From Paulownia fortunei (Eukaryota > Streptophyta > Magnoliopsida > Lamiales > Paulowniaceae), in assembly GCA_019321725.1 (NCBI GenBank), contig CM033123.1:938960-1002959 (forward strand): 64,000 nucleotides of DNA, given 5' to 3'. A program made the position numbers and the translations under genes. Below, piece by piece: positions 37,632-48,560 of the stretch (positions are counted from its first letter, which is position 1; every line of letters starts with the position of its first letter). The notes beneath the pieces are model-generated. The model was given only the letters and a program-made list of their open reading frames with translations, made no database searches and was not told the DNA's origin.

Positions 37632-38168
37632 TTAATAAAAGATGGTACTAAAAAGCACAGTGATGGTCAAGAAAGTTGAGGGAATTTTCTTGAATGGTGG
37701 TGGAGGTGGTGATGATGAAGGTGGAGGAGGGCTATAATAGTAATAAGGGAAGTAAGGCACAATTGGGTTCGGAGGTGGTGTCGCTGGCTCTGTGGGGTAT
37801 AGCGGGGGTGGTTTGTAGTTGGTGGCGCCGCCAGGAGGTGGGGGTGAGTAGTATGTGTAAGTCGTTGGTGGTGGTGGTGAGTTGTAGTAGTTGCCTGAGC
37901 TAGGAGGAGGAGATGGTGGTGGAGGGGAGATGGTGGTGGCGGTTGGCGGAGGAGGTGACGACGCCGGCGGTGGTGGTGATGGAGTGTTGCATGGGTTGTC
38001 ACAAGCTGAGCACATTGTGCACTCAATCTGGTACTTTGATCCCACCCATGTTGCAGTTGCAGAAGTAGTAGTAGTATCATTCTTGGCAGTTACCAAAGGC
38101 TCATTTCTTGATGCAAATGCCATCACTAGAAACAAGAATTTGAGTCTATGATGACAATTTCTCTCCAT
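37632..38168 (-). CDS. Extensin-like proline-rich wall protein, 178 aa, single exon
   Basis: The N-terminus (about 1-28, LKFLFLVMAFASRNEPLVTA) looks like a signal peptide. A short Cys block IECTMCSACDNPC (about 48-60) is followed by Pro-rich sequence with SPPPP repeats (SPPPPASSPPPP, SPPPPSPPP, YYSPPPPGG) interspersed with Tyr motifs (YTYYS, YYYYS) that could be crosslinked. The C-terminus is hydrophobic (STFLTITVLFSTIFY), consistent with a GPI-anchor signal or membrane tail. Such proteins are secreted, Pro-hydroxylated and arabinosylated in the wall. The Cys block plus SPPPP layout matches plant proline-rich family proteins such as Arabidopsis At4g16140, which lies in the equivalent neighbourhood; this is an inference. 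It is not a classical extensin because it is short and its repeats are irregular. Confidence 0.82.
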   Translation of the reverse strand: MERNCHHRLKFLFLVMAFASRNEPLVTAKNDTTTTSATATWVGSKYQIECTMCSACDNPCNTPSPPPPASSPPPPTATTISPPPPSPPPSSGNYYNSPPPPTTYTYYSPPPPGGATNYKPPPLYPTEPATPPPNPIVPYFPYYYYSPPPPSSSPPPPPFKKIPSTFLTITVLFSTIFY

Positions 38169-38977
38169 TTCTTACAAAAATGGTGCAAAAATTTAAACAA
38201 GATAGAGAGATTTGATGCAAAAATATGAAATAATTTTTTTGTTAGAAATTGGAGAGGAAATTTCAAGAAATGGGAAGTGAGAAAAGATGGGAAAGGAGTT
38301 TCTGTGAAGGGAGTAGATTGAGAGTAGATTGTACTTTGAGTCTCTTGACGTAGAAGCTACATTATGTGTCTTTATGATGCATTAAGAAAAGTTCAAAGTA
38401 CTAATTAAAGTAGAATATCATGAGTTAATATTATCTTTCTTTTCATTTTCCATCTTTTTTTTTTCACTTTTGGTTTGGCAGAGTGGTATTTTTTTGAGAT
38501 GGAAAAAGGTTCACACCGACACGCTTTACTCTCTACTTTCAATGGAGGGTGTTTTTGTCAATTCTTTGTGCTAAAAAATCATTCTAGACCTTGTAATTAT
38601 TGTTTAATTATTACAATATTCTTGTTGTTCTAGAAATAACTTATAACAGAAATTTCATAGTATTTCATCGATTCTAACACAATAAAACATCAAACTGTTG
38701 TAGAAAATGAAACAAAAGAAAATTAAATAGTACAAAATCATCAAAATATGCGCTACATGAAATGGTGATATGATTTTTGTTCCTTTTTTTTTTTTTAAGT
38801 ATGTATATATATATATGTATGTATTTCTTGATTCTTTTCCGTGTATTATTGTTTCAGGGTTTTTTTTTCTTTTTTCTTTTTAATTATGGGTTTCATGATA
38901 GTCAGCTTGACGGCCTGGCTTTTGTAGAAACAGTTCACACGTGTACCAACGAAAGGGGTTTCACTGGGCACTGTTGT

Positions 38978-39047
38978 AAGGTTTTCTTTCTTTTCTCCAA
39001 TAATGGGTTAGCCAAGTTTGTCAAAAGGTTTTCTTTCTTTTCTCCAA
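38978..39047 (+). repeat. 23-bp perfect direct repeat
   Basis: The unit starting AAGGTTTTCTTTC and ending TTTTCTCCAA occurs at 38978-39000 and at 39025-39047, 47 bp apart, with no mismatch. Confidence 0.85.
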
Positions 39048-40501
39048 GCAATTTTGACAATATTGCGTTCAGATAAATTATATTTAGATTAAAATTTAAG
39101 TATTTAACTAGAGTTTTCCTATATTTAAAAACGCCTGTAACATAAAAATGATAACATATAGCATTTCTTTCTGATAAATACAATGTAAGGCGGAGTCGAG
39201 AATAATAAATCCAAAAACTATAAATCTTGATATATCGAGAATAATTGTTGATATACATATAGAACAACTATTAATATATAATAAGACACATAAATAATAT
39301 GATAATATTTGTTTTATTAGGTGGTTTTTGCACATTTGCTAGTGATTATAACGTGTCACTCGGCCAAGGATGATGATGCTCAAATTGAAAATATTTGGGG
39401 CATTCTTGAGTTGTGGATGTATGAACGATTTCCTAATCATGTGGTGGTAAATATTTCTTGAATTAGTAATAAATCATTTTACAAATTTCTATCACCGACC
39501 AAATCAAGCTTTCCAGGCTGGTGACAAATTGTGATTCTGTATCCATATAAAAAATTTCAAGGATATAATAAATAGTGGGTCCATACCTTTTTACCCAAAA
39601 CGAAGAAATTTCCATTTTAATTTTACAATAATTAGGCAAAAAGGGAATATAGGGATGCCTATACATGTTGGCCATTTTTTCTTTCACTACCCCCTTTTTA
39701 GCATTTTCCCTTTCATCTCCATTTTCTCTTTAATCAATAATTTTAAATACTCAATAATGAATTTGAGTCATTTGAACAAAAATTGAAGAATAAGCTAATA
39801 TTCATATATAAAAAAATTAATTTTAAATACCTTTTTTGCAGTAATGATCCACCAAGTGCATTTGTTGTCCCTTCACCAATCTCTTCATTGTGATGTTTTT
39901 TCACATTTACTTGATTTTAACTAAGAACCCTCCAATCATATATGGGTAGACATTGACTAATTGGTCATTGCTTTTGAATTAGCTCCTAAAATATCTCATA
40001 ACAATATCCAATAAATAAGATTCCTTCTTACCAATTCCATGGGCTTGGACAACATAGAATGTATGGTGACTTGTTAAATCAGGAATATAACTCACTGATG
40101 TGGAACCCTAAGAAATATGTAATTTCAATTATTCAATGATGAAAAGAGGTTATTATGATAGAAAGATTTGCATAAAAACACCATTGGGAGTTGACATTGT
40201 ACTTGTTTGGTTGGTGGTGGGCACTAACCATGACAGGCCTCAATTCAAGAGAATTTTTCAAGTGCATTTTATATTATCTTGGTAGATTAAGTTCTTGGAT
40301 TAGTTAAAATTATCTATTTGATACTCACATTTGACAACAACGCTTTTCTTAATAATTTTTTTTGTCAATTTCTATTTTGGTCTGTTGGAATATGATGAGA
40401 GGGTTGAGGGTAGGGAATGTGGCTTGATCAAAAGCGTTCTCTTATACTTTCTGACATGCTCCACTTTTAATACTAATTCAATGAAAAAAGAATCGATTTT
40501 G

Positions 40502-40528
40502 CAAACCCTAAACCCTGAATCCTAAACT
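40502..40528 (+). repeat. Short interstitial telomere-like tract
   Basis: AAACCCTAAACCCT is followed by GAATCCTAAAC: two plant telomere units (CCCTAAA) and a degenerate third. No promoter is evident nearby, so it may be coincidental or a relic of repair. Confidence 0.5.
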
Positions 40529-41282
40529 TTGAATATGTTTTATTCATGAATTTCAATCTGTCTGTGGCTTTTCTTACAGGAGGATTATGAAATTTCTTCA
40601 AATATCGTTTCATGGGACAGGCAGGACTTTAAAATTGAAAACATTGTAGGTTCCTGTCATGTATCTTATGCTAAAACTCTCAATTTGTTTCACAAGAAAA
40701 CAGATTGGCTAACATATCCAATCTGATTTAGTATGAAGCAGAAATGTTGCTAGGCCCAATACATACAACAAAATCAACCACCAAAAATGCTTCTCAGTTT
40801 TTGTGTATGGAAAGATAAATCCTTGCTAGAAAGATTATGCCATTCGTGTTCCCAATATCTAATAATGTAACATTGTATTCCTACATCCTTTGAACAGAAG
40901 AACTGAATATGTGCTTATTTCACACATTTTCTTGTTCTTTGTTCTTTTCCACCCTTTTTTTCCTCTATGGCTGATACTTTATAGAGAAGGTTTTGGGGCT
41001 CTGCGCGTTTAAGTTAGTTAAGACTTTCTGTTTACTGGCATGTTATTAGACGAGCTCACAACTAGAATTGCTTAAATCGTGTTTCAGCAGTTGATCAGCT
41101 TAGTGCTTATCAACTTTTACTGACCTTGACCCCTGGACATAGGAAGCCCGCTCGTAAATTTCTGTTTCCTCTTCTGTATTTCAGTGCTCTGCCTCAGTGT
41201 ACGGTGGATCCCTAGAAACAATCCAGCCAATCGAGCAAGCAAAAGATGGTGATTGAAAATTAGGTTGAATGAAGATGGCGAT

Positions 41283-41333
41283 TGAAAAGACATATGGAGT
41301 GGAGAATACTCTTAACTTTCGCATCTCACAGTA
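41283..41333 (-). pseudogene. 51-bp degraded copy of part of the PPR coding sequence
   Basis: These 51 bases match 44138-44188 inside the PPR gene at 47 positions, in the same orientation. All four differences are transitions. On the minus strand it reads YCEMRKLRVFSTPYVFS, against YCEMRKLGVFPTPYIFS in the gene. Similarity stops sharply on both sides, so it is a fragment rather than a neighbouring PPR gene. Confidence 0.8.
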
Positions 41334-41818
41334 TGAACTATGCCTCCAGAACACAAGGTTAAAGGGGCAAATTGCAACTTTAGCAAACCTCTGAAAGTGT
41401 TCCAACGAAGCCAGCATCAGCAATGTACCGAGCAGTTCACTACCTTGAAAGCACAGTGATGGTAGTCAATTAATATAATCAATCATTAGGAAACACTAAA
41501 CATGACAGCAGAGTCACAGATATACAGAGATTTGGTCATAAGGACATGTATGATTCATTGCTTAGAGTCATTCCAAAGAAAATTTTAAGAATAATTAGGC
41601 AATCAAGTACAAATCCATATTATCCACACTAATAAAAACCGATGCCTTTTCTTGGGGTATATTGAGGTAAAACCGCAGCATTAAAATGAAAAATTACCAC
41701 TCTAGGGTCCATTTCCAGTTAGAAATTGGTTACCTGATGGCAGCTGCAAAAGCATCCACATGCGAGTCCAGAAAGAGCATTGCAGATCTTTTCCTTCCTC
41801 TGTATTGTGTGTTCCAAG

Positions 41819-44800
41819 TTACCAATAGTCTTTACATGAACAAATTCCATTTTGAAAATGATGGAAGCGGTATGCATCTCGTACAATAATAGTTCGATCA
41901 ACAACCTTCGATGCAAATTTAATCCAATTATGACAATCATTACAAACACGCAGATTCTTCATAACATGCAAGGGAATCATATTTGACAAACTTAGAAGTC
42001 CAAAAGCAACAGCCAACTTTTCACTGTGAATGTATGCAGTTGGGTCCTTTTGCCCCAGCTCCAAATCATTCCATAGGCTACTACGGTCTTGTACATAACC
42101 AATTGCAGCCACCCGCTTGTTTAGATCCTCCAAGTACTTGTGAATTTCATCTGCAAGAGGATGAAGTCTATCACCAACAAAAAATGCATGAACTGAATTC
42201 TTTACTTCAATCCAACTACGACCAGGCTCTTTCTTCACACCTCTATCTCTCATGAGTAGTCTTGCTCGATCCCGATAATCCCATTTACAAGTAACAGCGT
42301 ACAAATTTGACATGAGAACATAAGTAGCAGAATCTTTAGGTTCTAATTCTAAAAGATGCTTTGCTGCAACTTCGCCAATTTCTGTATTCCTGTGAACAGT
42401 GCAGGCACTTAAGAGGGTCCTCCAGACCATTGCATCTGGTTTAATTGGCATAGACTCCACAAATGTTCTCGCACGGAAAACTTGACCTGCCCTCCCAAGA
42501 ACATCAACCACACAGGCATAATGTTCTTGTCTTGGTACTAAGCCATGCTGTTCGCTCATGGATTTGAAGTAACTAAGCCCCTCCTCCACCAATCCAACAT
42601 GGCTACAGGCTGACAAAACTCCCACATATGTTATATGATTTGGCATCATTTGCAGCATTTTCATATCCTCAAAAAGCTCTATAGCTTGCCTACCATATCC
42701 ATGTTGAGAATATCCTGTAATCATAGCATTCCATGAAACTTCATTTTTCTGAGGAATCTCAATGAACACCCTCCTGGCACCATTAAGGCGTCCGCATTTT
42801 GCATACAATGTAATCAATACATTGCATACTTCTGTCTCACTGTCATACCCTGTTTTTATTGTTCTGGCATGAATTTGCTTACCTAGTTTTAAATTCGTTA
42901 AATTTGCCGCTGCACTAACAGCAGACCCATAGGTGAACATATTAGCCTCCTCTCCAGCTTGAATCATTTGAGAAAAGACCTTCAGTGCTTCCTCATTCTT
43001 TCCACTCTGCGCAAAACCTGATATCAATCCATTCCATGAAACATTGTCTCTAGCATTCATTTTCTCAAATGCCGAGTGTGCCTCCAGTATACAACCACAT
43101 CTAGCATAGAGACATACAAGTGCATTTCCAATTGAAATATCTGAAGAGTAGCCGGAGACAATAGACTGACTATGAATTTGTCGTCCTTGATTGAGAGCTT
43201 GAATTCCAGCACATGCACTTATAACACTTGCTAATCCTATGTTATCTGATCGAATCCCTCGTTCTTGCATTTCTTCAAAAAGTTTTAGAGCTTCAGAGAA
43301 CATGTCATGTTGAGCATATCCAGCAATCATAGCTGTCCAAGAAACAATATCATCTTCATTAAGACGTCTGAATAATTTCAGGGCGGTTTCCAATTTTCCA
43401 TGTTTGGCATACATGTCTATAAGCACACTACAGACATACACATTTGGTTGGAATCCAGTTTTTATAACTTGGGTATGAACTTGCTCTCCTAGATCAAGCG
43501 CTCCAACAGAAGTACACGTTCTTAGAATACTGGGATATGTGTGCTGATTAGGCTGCAGGCCCTCAATCTGCATCTGTGAATAAATATGGAATGACTCTTG
43601 GAGTTCGCCCATCTGTCCATATGCCACTAGCATCACATTCCATAGTACCACATTATGTGTTTGCGTTGCAAGGAAGAATTTATGGGCTGCTTTGACATCA
43701 GAGCATTTTACATAAAGGTTTAGCAGAGAACCCTCAACGATGATATCCGAACACATTCCTGCCTTGATTGCATATGAATGCAGCTGCATTCCCTTATGAA
43801 GATCCCCCATTGATGCACAAGTGCTAAAGAGACAGGCAACTGTAACACTATCAGGTTTGAAGGACTCGGTGTGCATTTTCTCAAATAACTGGAGAGATTT
43901 CTCAATTGATCCTCGCATAGCAAAGCCCGAAATCAGAGTGTTGTACGAAACTTTATCCCTGCGCTGCATTTCACTGAAAATCAGTTCAGCAAATGTTAAA
44001 TTCCCACATCTAGAATAAAGTCCAACAAGAGAGTTGCACACGAAAAGCTCTGATGAAAATCCCCACTTGAAGATTAGAGCATGAAGTTGCTCCCCAAGTT
44101 CATAAAAGTTTATCTTGGCGCAGGCACTTATAATGCTTGAAAAGATATACGGAGTGGGGAATACTCCTAACTTTCGCATCTCACAGTAAAGGAGGATACC
44201 CTCTAATTCACGACAACTTTGGGACAAGCCAGATATCATGGCAACCCAAGTAACACTGTCCCTTGTGCGCATATTTTTAAAAGTTTGAATTGCAGAATCT
44301 ACGAAGTCATTCTTAAGGTAAAAATCAATCAGAGGATTACAAACATGTGGACTTGTACTGAAACCACAACGGATGATCTTAGCATGAATCTGTTGAACGA
44401 AGTGAAAAGCAACTTTAGCACCAGTGCAAGCTCGCAAAATATTAGCTACAGTACCATCATCTAGAGTAATAGTGTTGTCACACATTCGTGAAAATAGACT
44501 CAATACTTCGCTGTACAGCTTCTTCTCAATGCAATATCTACATCCTAAAATATCATCCAGAACCTGTAATTCACAATTCAATTCTCCAGCAGCAGCACAA
44601 GTATCAACAAGCCGACCAGAAATTCCATCATCTTCACACAACCCAATTTTCAAATTTTCTCCTTGAATGTTCTTCGCATCTGGTGAGCATTTGATCTCCA
44701 GGCATTCATCTAGAATCGCTACATGGTAAGTTCGATGAGTTTTCTGATTTTTTTGTAGCCAGTCAGAGCACAAAGTATTACTTTTCTTTATTAGGGAACA

Positions 44801-45143
44801 GGTTCCAGCAAAGTTGTGCACATTTTCTTCAACTGGAAATCCATTGAAGGCACGAGAGGCTGCAGTGCTGCTAAAAACAGCAAACTTGGATGTGGGAGCT
44901 TCACAAGATTGACGCCACTACAAAATATTATCCAAACAATCACATTCTAGAAACAATTTTGAATTCTAATGCACTAGAAAGTAATTGTATATGGTCTATA
45001 CAGCTTCACTAGACACAGGAATAGTTGAAAAAAAATAAAGGAATAAATGAATGAACCTTGTAAAAGAAGTTTGCTGAAACTTTGAGCGGAAATCGGTGCA
45101 AGGAGAAGTGCGCAGAGGACCCACAAATCCTTATGACAACCAT
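41819..45143 (-). CDS. DYW-class PLS pentatricopeptide repeat protein, At4g13650 orthologue, 1061 aa
   Basis: Exon 1 is 45143-45057 (29 codons) and exon 2 is 44917-41819; the junction is in phase, and a TAG directly upstream of the acceptor shows that exon 2 needs exon 1 for its start. The N-terminus MVVIRICGSSAHFSLHRF is basic and Ser-rich, like a mitochondrial or plastid presequence. Tandem P, L and S repeats fill the middle, then E/E+ motifs and a DYW domain with H993-S-E995-K-L-A, C1021-N-D-C1024 and a final CSCKDYW. H/E and CxxC are the zinc and catalytic residues of the DYW cytidine deaminase, so C-to-U editing of organelle RNA is expected. Length and C-terminal wording closely match Arabidopsis At4g13650 (1064 aa). 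The edited site is unknown. Confidence 0.93.
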
Positions 45144-45428
45144 CAAGCAAGCAACATCTACTCACCACTAACCACAATAAAACAACATTGATAAGACGTT
45201 TACAGTTGAAAATACATTTCAATAATACATCACGTCACTTTTTCCAGCAAAACATCCAAACTCATTTTCATTCTTAACACGTTCCCCAATTCTACTACCC
45301 AATTTACATTCTCCCAAAATAATTTTCCAAAAATGGCCGGAAACGAAACCAAACATAGCCTGAAATTTTCTCTCTCCATCTCATACTTGCATCAAATAAA
45401 GATTATTTCCCCCTCTTGGAAAGGTTTA

Positions 45429-45436
45429 TTTATATA
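45429..45436 (-). promoter_or_regulatory. Probable TATA box of the PPR gene
   Basis: Minus-strand TATATAAATAAAC lies about 290 bp upstream of the ATG, giving a leader of roughly 250 nt. Confidence 0.45.
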
Positions 45437-46559
45437 AAAGGGTTAATTACAATTAACTTTATTTGAAATAGTTAAATTACCAACTTCTCCATTTTCCCTT
45501 CCATAATTACAAAATTCTGCCCCTCTAAGCTTGCTTCATTTAAAAATCCAAATGTAAGACATGAATTGATCACTTTTCTATTAACTTGAAAAATTAAAAG
45601 ATGATCAAATTATCATTTACTAAATGACTATTCTATCCTTTCATACCTTTATAATGTTTATATATTTAGAAAAGAGTATATCTGTTGTTTTTTGTAGTTG
45701 AAGGGGTATATTTGTAGGACAACCCGGCCCATAATTGAATCTTAAATACATATGTCATTTTTGCCTCCAATTATATAGATAATGAATCGATCTTAGAATT
45801 ATAGATCTTAGAATAAGCTCTAGGTGTTAGCCTCAATTCTAATTTTTTATTTTTGTTGTTTGCTCTCAATTTAAAAAGGTTCAATTCAATCATATCCCAA
45901 GTTGACTATCTCTCTCTCTACCGTGTCAAAGCTGGTATTGCCTTGTCAACGCCACTATTCTCTCCTCAATCGCACACTGTCCTTCCCTCTCTCTCCCTAG
46001 CTCTCCTTTGTCACCATCACCATCTCATCTTTTCTCTCCACAATACCACCTATCCCCTCCTCTCTCCCCTTCCTCGCCCCTCGTTCCTCTCTCCTTCACT
46101 CTCACTCATGATCGTTCTCCCACCTCTCTACTACCAATTTCCTAAGGATGGCAATGGGTCAGGTTGTCAAAATCCGGGACCCAACACGCCAAGGTTATTA
46201 AGTACCTACCCAAACCCAAGAATCAGCGTTGGATTAAACCTACTAAATTCACTCTATAATTTTTAAAATATTGAAAAGTATTTTTCAAAAAATAACATCA
46301 CCATAACTTTTTAAATATGAGAAAATAATACTATTAACAGATATTAATTATTTACAAATTCATGTGTGCATGTTTTAATTTTTTAAAAATTTAAAAATTT
46401 CAATATATTTGCTACTTTTGTATATATTAAACATTGATATTTTAATTTATAAAAGTATTACATTTATGTTTTATATATGAGTATATATGTACCATATACA
46501 TCATATATACCACGTAGTCAATATGTAGTCATGGTATACGTGACGTATATGCTTATTGA
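45437..46559. other. PPR upstream region and spacer
   Basis: This is mostly AT-rich. A pyrimidine-rich tract (about 45905-46110, many CTCTCC units) makes a long but featureless ORF at 45853-46266. A GGGTCAGG..GGGACCCAAC stretch near 46155-46185 resembles a dispersed-repeat edge. No gene is seen. Confidence 0.5.
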
Positions 46560-47330
46560 GTCTTGTGCACCTTCAAATTTTATGAGACTGGGGATATAGT
46601 ATTCCAACTAAATCCTAGATGCGGGAGATAATGATCTAACAAAAGAATTAAACTCATTGAGCTTATATTCTCGACATCTATCACTTCTAATTCTTTTTAT
46701 TTTCGTAACATATTTATTTTCAACCTCATAGAGCTAATCTTCAAAGTTCTCAAACACATCCCTTTTATTTATCATAAAAGTGACAAATAGTGATTTCCTC
46801 CACGAGTTAAAATGCTTCCAAGTTCACAAACATTAGTGTTCCTAGATCTAATAATTACACTTTTCTTTTAACACTAGGATAAGGTCTCTTAGAAATTTGG
46901 CTTTGGTATAAGCCAATAGTTCTCAAAATCCTTTTTAATCATCATGATTAACCTAAACTACTTATGATTCCCATATATATGACACAAATGAGCATGCCGA
47001 AAATTAGCAGAAAGGAGCATATAATTAGGAGTAGAAGGTACATAGTCATTTTAACATTCAATTTGAACATCCACATGCATATCCCTTACCCACAAAAATA
47101 CCTTTTTTAGTAATTACACATTGATCACATTTGATAACTTGCTTCAAGCCAGCCTTGTTGAGAAGAAAACTAGACATCAAATTCTTCCCCACTGAACGAG
47201 TGTAAAGCACATTTTTCAAAGTCAATATTCTTCATGAGGTCAATTTCAATTCAACCTCTTCCATTTCAAAGACTTTGGTGGTATGAGAACCACCAAGCAT
47301 ATTTTGAACAATTCTTTCTCATAACAAACA
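46560..47330 (-). mobile_element. Decayed Ty1/copia retrotransposon fragment (pre-integrase and integrase core)
   Basis: Minus-strand translation in shifting frames gives copia landmarks in the right order. A GAG-pre-integrase part (LTLKNVLYTR, KNLMSSFLLNKAGLKQV, GIFVGKGY) lies at about 47280-47090, then RHAHLCHI, the position of the zinc-binding H..H region, near 46990. An integrase-core part follows (ILTRGGNHYLS near 46805; KIKRIRSDRCREY and EFNSF at about 46700-46645). Several in-frame stops, frameshifts and a deletion after ILTRGG show it is dead. No LTRs, reverse transcriptase or gag are seen; the gag-ward side ends where the next repeat begins. Frames and edges are hand-read. Confidence 0.75.
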
Positions 47331-48150
47331 TGGCGGTTCGAAATGAATCAAAATTTCGGTTAACTGAAGATTTGGTTGACCAAAATCATAAACTGAATTT
47401 TTTTTGGTTTTTCAGTTCGATAATTCGATTAACCATATTTAAAAAATAAGAAAAATAAAAAAAACAAATTGTAATTCTTATTTTTAATGTTCATTCCAAA
47501 ATTTACACAATATAAAGCATGTGAAAATCATCATAAAATAAAAATGAGAAATTAGAAAATCAGTGTAAATCAGTATAACATCTATACTGATTCTACTTAT
47601 TTACAACTGAATCAGTATAACAACTATATTGTTTACAAAATAATCAAAAAATAAACAATGAGAAATTAGAAAATCAATGTAAATTGGTTCTAATGTTTCC
47701 TGATGGTTAGTTGCAAATCAATATAACATCTATATTCACACAGAAATTAGAAAATAATAAGAAATATATTAGAAGAAATAAAGAATTACCTAAGGTGGGT
47801 AGGGTTGTCAATTGGAAGTAAGTGATGAATCAACAACCAAATGGGTGGCGTGCAGATGACCGGCGGGCGGACAGACGGGACGGTTGACGGTAGCGGCTTG
47901 TCAGGAGCGAGTGGCGTGGAGTGCAATGGCCGACGGGAAATCGCAACTTGCATAGTGTGGTGGACGGTTGGTGGTGGTTGATGGCTCGACTGTAATGTGC
48001 CATGAGAGACGAAGGGAAGAAACGGAACAAAGACAGAACACGACTTCAAAACCAAAAGCAGCAATTTTTGGAAACGGCGTCGTTCAACTTAGGACTTCAT
48101 TTTTGGAAGTAATACAGAATTCTCCTCCTCCTTGAAACTTCTCTCTGGTC

Positions 48151-48181
<31 letters not shown>

Positions 48182-48560
48182 CTACTCTCAATTCTTCCTT
48201 CAAGTTCTCTCTTTTCTCAGCTACTCAGTACAATCTTGGTTGAGATTCCACTGATTCAAAGGAACTCAAGTGAATTCCCGTTTGGTTCATAACACGACGG
48301 CGGCGGCAGAAGGTGGTGGTGGTTGGTGAGGTGAGCAACGAGTTGGTGGAGGGTGGCGGTGGTGAGTCTTAACTTAGGAAGCAGGAAGAGGAAATGGAAG
48401 AGTCACAACTGAGAGTTTTAAGAAATAAGTCACGCAAAAATAAAATAAAATAAAATAAAACTGAATCAAAAATCGTAGTTTGAAAAATGGAATTCGATAA
48501 GATCAATAATTGAAATTTTGATTTCAAATTCAATTCAATTAATTAGTCTGAGCATCCTAA
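47331..48560. repeat. Composite repeat element with GC-rich internal segment
   Basis: The left edge (GGTTCGAAATGAATCAAAA then TTTCGGTTAACTGAAG) and the right edge (AATTGAAATTTTGATTTCAAATTC) are partly complementary when inverted, both containing GAAATTTTGATT in the inverted register. This suggests a non-autonomous TIR element. The AT-rich left part has an internal duplication (47543-47585 and 47657-47736). A GC-rich core with GGTGG and CGGCGG runs lies at about 47800-48365 and contains a CTT run (48157-48180). The minus ORFs 47786-48064 and 47830-48030 have no known domain. Exact ends and target duplications were not determined. Confidence 0.45.

Larger units (their letters stand above)
38169..41818. 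other. 3.6-kb spacer between extensin-like and PPR genes
   Basis: The left end is the extensin-like promoter, with no clear TATA box seen. Within it are a 23-bp direct repeat (38978-39047), a short telomere-like tract (40502-40528) and the PPR-derived fragment (41283-41333). The last part probably includes PPR 3' untranslated sequence. No intact gene is supported. Confidence 0.5.

Noticed and set aside
40581..40680. Exon-like stretch after TTCTTACAG with an open frame
   Set aside because: There is no convincing downstream donor or partner exon on the plus strand and no recognisable domain.
41181..41423. Second PPR gene downstream of the first
   Set aside because: Only 51 bp matches the PPR gene; flanks on both sides are unrelated, so it is a fragment and not a gene.
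45853..46266. 137-codon ORF as a gene
   Set aside because: It is the translation of a CT-rich tract and a repeat edge, with no conserved motif and no promoter or splice support.
47786..48064. 92-codon minus-strand ORF as a gene
   Set aside because: It sits inside the composite repeat and is Pro/His/Ser-biased from the GC-rich insert; no domain is seen.
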